From: Erysipelotrichaceae bacterium
GTDB lineage: Bacteria; Bacillota_I; Bacilli_A; Erysipelotrichales; Erysipelotrichaceae
Length of the DNA stretch: 8,472 nucleotides
NCBI GenBank assembly: GCA_021442745.1
Contig: JABUSI010000403.1
Coordinates: forward strand, 1 to 8,472
Direction: 5' to 3'
Made by a program: the position numbers and the translations under genes. This document shows, in pieces, positions 1 to 5,917 of this stretch (its first letter is position 1; the number at the start of each line of letters is the position of its first letter). A model generated the notes under the pieces. That model was not told the DNA's origin. It did not search any database and saw only the letters and a list, made by a program, of their open reading frames with translations.

Positions 1-494
1 TGGAAGTGTTTGTGCCTTGGACAACCTATTCGTTCTTTACGGTATACCGCAGTTCTCTGTTGGATCCGTTAACGTATGTCCGTCTGTTTACGTACGTACT
101 GGGACATAGCGGATGGGAACATCTGTTCGGTAATATGATGTATATTCTGTTGTTAGGACCGATGCTGGAAGAAAAATACGGCAGTAAGACACTGATTGTG
201 ATTATGGCAGTCTGTGCGTTTTCCACCGCCATCATCAATCTGATTTTCTTCCCGCGGATTTCTTTAATGGGAGCCAGCGGTATCGTGTTCTGTTTCATTA
301 TGCTGTCCAGCATTACGGGAAGGGACAATACCATTCCGCTGACACTGATTATTACACTGATCTTTTATCTTGGAAGTGAAGTGTATGACGGGCTGGTATA
401 TGCCGACAACATTTCCCAGCTGAGTCATATCATCGGCGGATTGGTCGGTACGTTCTGCGGGTTCTATTTCCGTCAGAAACGAATTGATTTTTAA
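1..494 (+). CDS. Rhomboid-family intramembrane serine protease, 5' end missing
   Basis: This is an integral membrane protease that would cleave transmembrane helices within the bilayer. Numbering from a GTG at position 6, the visible part has the rhomboid signatures in order: a GHSGWEHLFGN segment (H34, H39, N43; His and oxyanion-type Asn in the second membrane helix), GASG with the likely nucleophile S91, and SHIIGG with the likely catalytic His H141 in the last helix. Four to five hydrophobic segments are visible. The reading frame is open to the left edge. The visible part begins in what should be the loop after the first membrane helix, so the true start and helix 1 lie outside the window and the GTG is probably not the start. 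The C-terminus ends with a short basic tail. The natural substrate cannot be told from sequence. The last codons also hold the promoter for the next operon. Confidence 0.88.
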   Translation, partial: EVFVPWTTYSFFTVYRSSLLDPLTYVRLFTYVLGHSGWEHLFGNMMYILLLGPMLEEKYGSKTLIVIMAVCAFSTAIINLIFFPRISLMGASGIVFCFIMLSSITGRDNTIPLTLIITLIFYLGSEVYDGLVYADNISQLSHIIGGLVGTFCGFYFRQKRIDF

Positions 495-512
495 GATAAA
501 TACGCATACAAT
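484..512 (+). promoter_or_regulatory. Promoter for the fluoride riboswitch-antiporter operon
   Basis: There is a TTGATT -35 box at 484-489 and a TACAAT -10 box at 507-512, separated by exactly 17 bases. The expected transcription start is about 519-520, which is the first base of the riboswitch aptamer. The -35 box lies inside the last codons of the rhomboid gene. The assignment rests on box match and spacing plus the agreement with the aptamer start. Confidence 0.72.
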
Positions 513-519
513 ATTGACA

Positions 520-582
520 GGGAATGAGGTTCTCCCTTCGTAGAAATACGTAAACCGCTTTGACAGCTGATGACTTCTATGG
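520..582 (+). ncRNA. Fluoride riboswitch (crcB motif) aptamer
   Basis: The leader matches the fluoride aptamer in order. GGG (520-522) can pair with CCC (534-536), giving the pseudoknot. The P1 5' strand GAGGU (526-530) pairs with ACUUC (573-577), with one G-U pair. An optional small hairpin CGUA-GAAA-UACG spans 539-550. Next come the conserved AAACCGC (552-558), a short P3 hairpin GCU/AGC (557-559 with 565-567), and the hallmark GCUGAUGAC (566-574) followed by UUCUAU. The order and spacing closely resemble the well-studied Thermotoga petrophila fluoride aptamer as I recall it. This class binds fluoride through magnesium ions and turns on fluoride-resistance genes. Its position right after a promoter and upstream of a membrane transporter fits. 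A covariance-model search could not be run here. Confidence 0.88.
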
Positions 583-613
583 TGATACCCATAGTATGTC
601 ATCGGCTTTTTTT
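566..613 (+). terminator. Riboswitch-controlled intrinsic terminator
   Basis: The 5' arm 566-574 (GCTGATGAC) pairs with 598-606 (GTCATCGGC) through nine pairs, one of them G-T. After a small internal loop, 577-582 pairs with 589-594 (CTATGG with CCATAG). Seven Ts (607-613) follow at once. The 5' arm is the same sequence as the conserved 3' part of the fluoride aptamer, so aptamer and terminator cannot both form. Without fluoride the terminator should win; with fluoride the aptamer should sequester the arm and allow transcription. The ribosome site of the next gene begins two bases after the T-run. Confidence 0.87.
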
Positions 614-627
614 CAGGAGGAAATGGT

Positions 628-1818
628 ATGTTGTTGTCGTTAGGGTATATCTTTTTGTTCGGGATGACGAGTGCATGGATTGCGCAGAAATGCAAATTGC
701 CGCGGATTATCGGGATGTTGCTGTGCGGAATACTGATTGGTCCGTACATGCTGGGATTACTGGATGAGAAAACGCTGTTGATTTCCCAGGAAATCCGTAA
801 GATGGCATTGGTCGTCATCTTAGTGAAAGCCGGGTTAACGCTGAATATCAGCGATCTGAAGAAAGTCGGAAGACCGGCAATTCTGATGTCGTTTGTGCCC
901 GCTACGGCGGAGTTTCTGGCATACCGGTTTCTTGCACCGGGACTGTTAGGTGTAACCGGTGCTCAGGCAGCGGTGATGGGTGCCGTACTGGCAGCGGTTT
1001 CTCCGGCTGTCGTCGTTCCGCGGATGGTACATCTTCTGGAAGAAAAACGGGGAACCAATCATCAGATTCCGCAGATGATCTTAGCGGGTGCCTCCCTGGA
1101 TGATATTTACGTTATCGTGCTGTTTTCCACCTTTCTGACAATGGCACAGGGAGGAAGTGCATCCTTCGGAGAGTTCTTACGGATTCCAAGTTCCATACTG
1201 TTGGGAATTCTGCTTGGAGTTGTATGCGGATGGGGGTTGATGCTGTTTTTTGGCTGGTTTGAGAAGAAGGAAACAATCCGTGACAGTTATAAAGTCATCA
1301 TTACGCTGGGACTCGCTTTTGTGATGTTAGCTGTGGAAACGTGGCTGGAACCGTATGTAGCCGTTTCGGGACTGCTGGCCATCGTGACAATGGCGTGTGT
1401 CATCCGGATCAAGGACGTTACCATGAGTGACCGGCTGGCATCCAGATACGGAAAACTGTGGCTGGCATGTGAAATCCTGTTGTTTGTGTTAGTCGGGGCA
1501 GCGGTGGATATCCGTTTTACGATGATGGCCGGACCTAAGGCGATTGTGATGATTCTTGTGGCTCTGGTGGTCCGTTCTTTCGGGGTTGTGTTGTGTGTCA
1601 CGGGTACGCAACTGAATAAAAAAGAACGCTTGTATTGTGTTCTGGCATATCTTCCGAAGGCAACCGTTCAGGCAGCCATCGGTTCGGTGCCGATGGCAAT
1701 GGGACTTCCTGGCGGGGAAATGATTCTGTCGGTGGCCGTATTAGGTATTCTGATTACGGCACCGTTGGGGGCCATCCTGATGGATTATACGGAAACCCGC
1801 TTGCTGGAAAAGGAATAA
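628..1818 (+). CDS. Cation:proton antiporter, fluoride riboswitch-controlled
   Basis: This is a polytopic membrane transporter of 396 residues, a normal length for the CPA (NhaP/Kef-like) antiporter core, with roughly 11-13 hydrophobic segments and no cytoplasmic regulatory (TrkA-N) domain. Recognisable motifs are SPAVVVP (125-131, the unwound-helix region), SLDD (156-159, with D158/D159 matching the ion-binding acidic pair), LVGAAVD (288-294), and LPKATVQAAIG (342-352). The ATG at 628 is preceded by AGGAGG (615-620) at a seven-base gap. The family usually exchanges Na+, K+ or Li+ for protons. Here the fluoride riboswitch directly upstream suggests a part in fluoride resistance. Cation:proton antiporters are a known minority gene class behind fluoride riboswitches, but I know of no settled mechanism. 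Transport of fluoride itself, or ion/pH compensation, are both possible. The next gene starts 26 bases downstream and is probably co-transcribed. Confidence 0.87.
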   Translation: MLLSLGYIFLFGMTSAWIAQKCKLPRIIGMLLCGILIGPYMLGLLDEKTLLISQEIRKMALVVILVKAGLTLNISDLKKVGRPAILMSFVPATAEFLAYRFLAPGLLGVTGAQAAVMGAVLAAVSPAVVVPRMVHLLEEKRGTNHQIPQMILAGASLDDIYVIVLFSTFLTMAQGGSASFGEFLRIPSSILLGILLGVVCGWGLMLFFGWFEKKETIRDSYKVIITLGLAFVMLAVETWLEPYVAVSGLLAIVTMACVIRIKDVTMSDRLASRYGKLWLACEILLFVLVGAAVDIRFTMMAGPKAIVMILVALVVRSFGVVLCVTGTQLNKKERLYCVLAYLPKATVQAAIGSVPMAMGLPGGEMILSVAVLGILITAPLGAILMDYTETRLLEKE

Positions 1819-1844
1819 ATAGTATACTGTAGACGGGTGATGGT

Positions 1845-2090
1845 ATGAGTATTTCGAAAATGAGTAACCGGGAATTGAAAAAGAAGATCCGTTGGGAATC
1901 TCTGCAGTTTCTGAAAGCGGCAACATCATATGCGGTATATACCGACGGGGAAAAGTATTATTTCGGTAAGGATTCCCTGTTCTGGAAACTGAAGGATTAC
2001 AAGGAATTTCCCGATCTGAAATCACTGGATGCATTTCTGACCAACGAGTTTGAAGATATGGATGAGGAAGAAGAACTGGATGAATTATAA
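1845..2090 (+). CDS. Small acidic-tailed hypothetical protein
   Basis: This is an 81-residue soluble protein I do not recognise. It has a basic, probably helical N-terminal part (residues 7-25, rich in K and R), a middle part rich in aromatic residues (27-48, with YYFGKDSLFWK), and a strongly acidic C-terminus (68-81, almost all D, E and L). It has no signal peptide or membrane segment. It lies 26 bases after the antiporter, with no terminator between them, and ends at the operon terminator, so it is likely made under the same fluoride control. The ribosome site is weak (GGGTG, 1835-1839) before the ATG at 1845. A second in-frame ATG at 1860 has no better site. A role with the antiporter is inferred from position only. 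Confidence 0.7.
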   Translation: MSISKMSNRELKKKIRWESLQFLKAATSYAVYTDGEKYYFGKDSLFWKLKDYKEFPDLKSLDAFLTNEFEDMDEEEELDEL

Positions 2091-2112
2091 AAAGAGGCTT
2101 GATGCCTCTTTT
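2089..2112. terminator. Bidirectional terminator between convergent genes
   Basis: AAAGAGGC (2091-2098) and GCCTCTTT (2104-2111) form a perfect hairpin with a five-base loop. It is followed by TTTT on the plus strand and by five Ts on the minus strand. It can therefore end transcripts from the antiporter operon and from the M42 peptidase gene. The peptidase stop codon (2111-2113) lies within the hairpin foot. Confidence 0.85.
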
Positions 2113-3142
2113 ACTTTGTCAGATACAGGTTAATCAAAGATAACGTGGCTTCCACACCTTCGATGTGGGTGCGTTCCATACCGTGGGAGGCATGCACACC
2201 CGGCCCGATTAATGCGCCCTTGATGTCGTTTCCGGCTTGTAGGGCAGCACCGATATCGGAACCGTAGAACGGATAGATGTCGATGGCGTGCTGAATGTCA
2301 TTCTGTTCGGCCAGATGAATGAGCCGTGAGGTCATCTGATAGTCGTACGGACCGGTGGAATCCTTGGCACAGATGGATACGTCGTATTCCGTACAGGATA
2401 AATCGGTTCCGATGCATCCCATATCGACGGCAACCATTTCCTTGATGTCATTTGGAATCCAGCTGCATCCGTGTCCGACTTCTTCATAGGTGGTAATGAT
2501 GATATACGTTTTCTTCTGTGGCTTGATGCCGTTGTCTGCCCAGTGTTTCAACAGCGTAAACAACGTAACGACAGAAATCTTGTCGTCCAGAAAACGGGAT
2601 TTGATAAATCCGGATGAGGTAATCTGGGTTTTGGTGTCGATGGCGATGATGTCACCGTTGCGGATGCCTAAGGCGATGACTTCCTCTTTGTTTGTGACCT
2701 TTTCGTCAATACGGATTTCCATGGTATCGGCGGTACGGGCAATGGTGGAGGCGTCTTTGTAGACGTGGGAAGACGGTGATGTGGATAAGATGGTTCCGGT
2801 ATAACGGCGGTTTTCCCGGGTAATAATCGTGCAGTATTCGCCGTCCAGGGTATTCATCTGCGGACCGCCTAACTGGGTAATCGCCAGTTTCCCGTTGGAT
2901 TTGATGGATCGTACCATCAGGCCTAACGTATCGGTGTGTGCACTGACACCGACAGCAGTGTCGTTGTTTACTCCTTCCACTTCGACAATTAAGTTTCCTT
3001 TTTCTGTTAAGAAGGTTTTGTAGCCCATTTCTTCGGCTTTGGTCTGTAAATAATCAATCGCATCGCCGGTAAAACCGGTCGGGCTGTTGATCGCAAACAA
3101 TTCTTTTGTCAGGGTATAAATATATTTTCTGTCCCATTTCAT
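2111..3142 (-). CDS. M42-family metallo-aminopeptidase
   Basis: This is a cytoplasmic zinc- or cobalt-type aminopeptidase of 343 residues, normal for the M42 (glutamyl aminopeptidase/FrvX/YsdC-like) family, whose members usually build large multimeric shells that trim peptides. Visible metal and catalytic residues are H69 and D71 in AHTDTLG, D187 in FLDDK, the E220-E221 pair in YEEVGHG, D240 in VAVDMG, and a late histidine in HASHGMERTH (H317 or H320). The region between the first ligand and LDDK (about 75-180) is the beta-barrel dimerisation domain typical of the family. The start at 3142 is supported by GAGGT seven bases upstream on the minus strand. It stands alone, converging on the antiporter operon and diverging from ispD. 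Substrate preference cannot be read from sequence. Some relatives were once labelled cellulases, which I would not do here. Confidence 0.92.
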   Translation of the reverse strand: MKWDRKYIYTLTKELFAINSPTGFTGDAIDYLQTKAEEMGYKTFLTEKGNLIVEVEGVNNDTAVGVSAHTDTLGLMVRSIKSNGKLAITQLGGPQMNTLDGEYCTIITRENRRYTGTILSTSPSSHVYKDASTIARTADTMEIRIDEKVTNKEEVIALGIRNGDIIAIDTKTQITSSGFIKSRFLDDKISVVTLFTLLKHWADNGIKPQKKTYIIITTYEEVGHGCSWIPNDIKEMVAVDMGCIGTDLSCTEYDVSICAKDSTGPYDYQMTSRLIHLAEQNDIQHAIDIYPFYGSDIGAALQAGNDIKGALIGPGVHASHGMERTHIEGVEATLSLINLYLTK

Positions 3143-3170
3143 ACTGTGTACCTCGCTTTTTCCACGACCT

Positions 3171-3179
3171 ATTGTACCA
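3171..3179 (-). promoter_or_regulatory. Extended -10 promoter for the M42 peptidase
   Basis: The minus strand reads TGGTACAAT, an extended -10 box (TG-n-TACAAT), about 28 bases before the ATG at 3142. No good -35 box is present at the usual spacing, which is common for extended -10 promoters. Confidence 0.5.
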
Positions 3180-3197
3180 CGATATGTAAAAAATTTG

Positions 3198-3206
3198 TGT
3201 TATGAT
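3198..3206 (+). promoter_or_regulatory. Extended -10 promoter for the ispD operon
   Basis: The plus strand reads TGTTATGAT, an extended -10 box (TG-n-TATGAT), 26 bases before the ispD ATG. The -35 region is poor. It sits about 20 bases from the opposing M42 promoter, so the two divergent promoters would overlap in polymerase footprint. Confidence 0.5.
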
Positions 3207-3232
3207 AGTACCGATGAAACGGAAGTGAACGT

Positions 3233-3874
3233 ATGAACTATGCAGCAGTAATTGTAGCGGCAGGAAAGAGTACCCGTTTTAGCGGGGAAGGAAATAAATT
3301 GTTTTATGTGTTACCGGATGGTGTACCGGTATTAATGAAGACATTGAATGTTTTTGTGAAGGATGAGCGGTGTGAACGGATTGCGCTGGTGGTCAATGAC
3401 GAAGGAATGGATTTCATGGAACAGCAATTGCCACAGCAGAAAGTCGTTGTGGTACGGGGCGGAGATACCAGACAGCAGTCGGTATATAACGGCTTACTGG
3501 CAACGGACAGTGATATCGTGTTGATTCATGACGGAGCCCGTCCGTGGGTAGACGAAGGGTGTATCGATCGCTTATTAGAGGCGTTGGAAAGTGAGGAAGC
3601 GGCCATTCTGACCATTCCGGTTGCCGATACGATGAAACGGATTGAAAACGGCTATCTTGTGGAAACCATAGACCGTGACTCGTTACGAAGAGCCCAGACA
3701 CCGCAGGGATTTGTACGTTCCGTCTTAACGGAAGCCTATAAAGAAGCCATCGAGCAAGGCCTGGAAACAACCGACGACGCCATGTTGTATCAGACCGTTA
3801 CCGGCAAGCCGGTAAAGAATGTCGAAGGCAGTTACGACAACATCAAAATCACGACCATCAGTGACGTAAAATAG
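3233..3874 (+). CDS. ispD: 2-C-methyl-D-erythritol 4-phosphate cytidylyltransferase
   Basis: IspD joins CTP and methylerythritol phosphate to give CDP-methylerythritol, the third step of the MEP isoprenoid pathway, in the cytoplasm. The 213-residue protein shows the family motifs in order: AAGKSTRF with R15 and K22 (nucleotide loop), GGDTRQQSV (76-84), HDGARP (99-104, D100), IPVADTMKR (128-136), IDRDSLRRAQTPQGF (146-160, R148 matching E. coli R157), TDD (180-182) and NIKIT (203-207, K205 matching E. coli K213). It is some 20 residues shorter than B. subtilis or E. coli IspD because it stops just after the KITTISD strand and lacks the usual final helix; all catalytic residues remain. TarI, the ribitol-phosphate cytidylyltransferase, is a close relative, but no TarJ is adjacent. 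The ribosome site is a moderate GGAAGTG. The next gene's ribosome site overlaps its stop codon. Confidence 0.88.
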   Translation: MNYAAVIVAAGKSTRFSGEGNKLFYVLPDGVPVLMKTLNVFVKDERCERIALVVNDEGMDFMEQQLPQQKVVVVRGGDTRQQSVYNGLLATDSDIVLIHDGARPWVDEGCIDRLLEALESEEAAILTIPVADTMKRIENGYLVETIDRDSLRRAQTPQGFVRSVLTEAYKEAIEQGLETTDDAMLYQTVTGKPVKNVEGSYDNIKITTISDVK

Positions 3875-3884
3875 GAGGATTTTT

Positions 3885-5123
3885 ATGAATTGTTACAGCG
3901 AACGCAGAAAGAAAGTATTTGACTTATTACCGGACCACAGCATTCTGATGATTACATCCGGTACGGCACCTTACAAACAGGGAGATGCAAAGTATCCGTT
4001 TTTTGTAAACCGGAATTTCTTTTACCTGACCGGTTTAGAACGGGAAAACATGACGTTAGTGATGCTGAAGGAAGGAAAGCGTCAGGCAGAATCCGTCTTC
4101 ATCGAACCGTATAATGAACTGCTTGCCAAATGGGTAGGAGGACGGATGATGCCGGATCAGGTAAAAGAAATCTCCGGAATCCAAACCGTGGATTTTGTGG
4201 AAAACCTGAAGGATACCGTAGGCAGTTATCTGAATTGGTACGGTAACGAAGAAATGAGTATTTACAGCGATTTCGATCAGCATGAGTATGCGAAGACGAC
4301 GGATTCAATGAATCATTTCATCAATAAGGTGAAAGAAAAGTATCCGTGGGTTACCGTGAAGAATGCGACGAAGATTTTAACGACGTTACGGATGGTCAAG
4401 GAACCGTGTGAAACGGAAGATATGAAGAAGGCCATTCACGTTACGAACCTGGGGATTCAGAGTATGTGGGAACACGTGCATCCGGGAATCAACGAATCCG
4501 AACTGCAGGGGTGGTTTGAACTGGAATTGTATAAGAATCAGTGTGAAGATTCGTTTGATGCCATTGTGGCAGGCGGACATCATGCAACCGTATTACATTA
4601 CGGAGACAACAACAGTGTTGTGAACGACAACGAAATGGTACTGATTGATCTGGGTGCGGCATACCATCATTATTGTGCCGATATTTCCCGTACCTTCCCG
4701 GCAAACGGAACATTCACAAAACGGCAGAAGGAAATCTACAACATCGTACTGGGTGCCAACAAGCACATCATCGAGTACGCAAAGTGCGGTATGACGCTGC
4801 GGGATCTGAATGACGAAACGATCCGCTATTATGAAGAACATTTACCGGCTACCGGTTTACTGGAAAAGGGAACGGTACACGATTACTATTTCCACAGTGT
4901 TTCCCATATGCTAGGTCTGGAAACGCATGACGTCAGTCTGATGAATACGCCGTTGCAGCCGGGTCATGTCTTTACGGTGGAACCGGGCCTGTACATTGCC
5001 GAAGAAGGCATCGGCATCCGGATTGAGGATGACGTACTGATGACGGAAGACGGTGCGGTCAATTTATCAGCGGAAATCATGAAAGAGGTAGAGGACATTG
5101 AGCGATTCATCCAGAAGAGATAA
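3885..5123 (+). CDS. M24B-family Xaa-Pro aminopeptidase
   Basis: This is a cytoplasmic two-metal aminopeptidase that probably removes N-terminal residues preceding proline. Its 412 residues comprise an AMP_N-type N-terminal domain (about 1-165, with the RNFFYLTG strand typical of family members) and a pita-bread catalytic domain (about 175-410). The five metal ligands are all visible: D255 and D266 (in LIDLGAAY and CADISRTFP), H341 (SVSHMLG), E366 (VEPG) and E381 (RIEDD). H238 (LHYG) and H348 (LETHD) fit the conserved active-site histidines. The start has an excellent AGGAGG (3873-3878) overlapping the ispD stop, so it is translated from the ispD transcript. Prolidase (PepQ) is the main alternative, but the N-terminal domain and length favour aminopeptidase P. 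Confidence 0.92.
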   Translation: MNCYSERRKKVFDLLPDHSILMITSGTAPYKQGDAKYPFFVNRNFFYLTGLERENMTLVMLKEGKRQAESVFIEPYNELLAKWVGGRMMPDQVKEISGIQTVDFVENLKDTVGSYLNWYGNEEMSIYSDFDQHEYAKTTDSMNHFINKVKEKYPWVTVKNATKILTTLRMVKEPCETEDMKKAIHVTNLGIQSMWEHVHPGINESELQGWFELELYKNQCEDSFDAIVAGGHHATVLHYGDNNSVVNDNEMVLIDLGAAYHHYCADISRTFPANGTFTKRQKEIYNIVLGANKHIIEYAKCGMTLRDLNDETIRYYEEHLPATGLLEKGTVHDYYFHSVSHMLGLETHDVSLMNTPLQPGHVFTVEPGLYIAEEGIGIRIEDDVLMTEDGAVNLSAEIMKEVEDIERFIQKR

Positions 5124-5880
5124 GATTACGAAGCGGGACCGTTTACTGGCACTGGGATTAGTGGTATCCGTGTTTGCGGCATTTCTGTTCTGGATGTTTG
5201 TGGAACAGAAAAAGAACATCGAACTGCCTTCCGCATATGACGACGCAAGCGAATACGCGTCGTATCTGAAATATACAAAGGGAAATACGGATGATCTGTA
5301 CGTGTATCTGGATGAAGACGGTGAAGGATATGTTGTTACCGTGTATAATCATTCGGAATACTTCTGGACGGGAAACGTGGAATTACGGAACAATCACGAT
5401 ACGGTTGCGACCTATCATTTTGTAAATTTACGACCGGAGGAAGTGCGGTATCTGCAGGGACAGTTTGATGTGGTTCCGACCGATTATGCGATCAAGGAAA
5501 GTAAATTCTATACATGTTCGTATCCGGTACCGGAGGTTTCTGCGGAAGTTTCCTACGATTCCAATCTGGTGTCTGAATATGCCTGGGTCAATTATGTCAT
5601 CGAGGCAGAACAAATGACGGAAGACGTATGCGTACAGCTGGCCAAGCGGTATTACGTGGAGGCCGTGTTGTCGGGAATGCCGATGACGGATTTGTATTTC
5701 TACAGTACGGACAGTGTGGAATACGTATCGGAAAACGGATTGTCTTTCCCGCGGACGTCTACGGCGGTCTACGGGGCGGTCATGAATGCCCGGGAAAAAA
5801 CCATCACGTTAACGAATATTCAGGGAGAACAAATTATCCCAAAAATCACAGTAAATATGCCAGAAGGTATACAGCAGTAA
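5098..5880 (+). CDS. Membrane-anchored extracytoplasmic protein of unknown function
   Basis: I do not recognise this 260-residue protein. It has a short basic cytoplasmic tail (KITKRDR, 9-15), one membrane helix (about 16-35) and a roughly 225-residue outside part with no cleavage site, so it is probably a type II bitopic protein. Residues 67-124 look like a beta-sandwich: strands around YVVTVYNHS and GNVELRNN, then VNLRPEEVRYL. This is loosely reminiscent of FxLYD-type domains. Residues 165-250 look alpha/beta. These fold guesses are weak. The best start is a TTG at 5098, 26 bases inside the end of the peptidase gene. It has AGAGG at 5084-5088 (nine-base gap) and again at 5090-5094. No ATG or GTG gives a start before the membrane helix. 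The overlap suggests translational coupling. It ends 37 bases before the secreted repeat protein. Confidence 0.75.
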   Translation: MSDSSRRDKITKRDRLLALGLVVSVFAAFLFWMFVEQKKNIELPSAYDDASEYASYLKYTKGNTDDLYVYLDEDGEGYVVTVYNHSEYFWTGNVELRNNHDTVATYHFVNLRPEEVRYLQGQFDVVPTDYAIKESKFYTCSYPVPEVSAEVSYDSNLVSEYAWVNYVIEAEQMTEDVCVQLAKRYYVEAVLSGMPMTDLYFYSTDSVEYVSENGLSFPRTSTAVYGAVMNAREKTITLTNIQGEQIIPKITVNMPEGIQQ

Positions 5881-5917
5881 AAAATATAAGTAAAATACCG
5901 GCAGGGAGGACTCGACT

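Noticed and set aside
264..818. Long minus-strand open frame across the rhomboid end, riboswitch and antiporter start
   Set aside because: It lies antisense to two well-supported features and a structured leader, and its translation has no recognisable motif or family-like pattern.
1801..1828. Possible internal promoter (TTGCTG, 16 bases, TATACT) before the small acidic gene
   Set aside because: The -35 box matches only at TTG, and the gene is already explained by the antiporter transcript.
3233..3874. TarI (ribitol-phosphate cytidylyltransferase) instead of IspD
   Set aside because: No TarJ or other teichoic-acid gene is adjacent. The motifs fit IspD, though a profile comparison would settle it.
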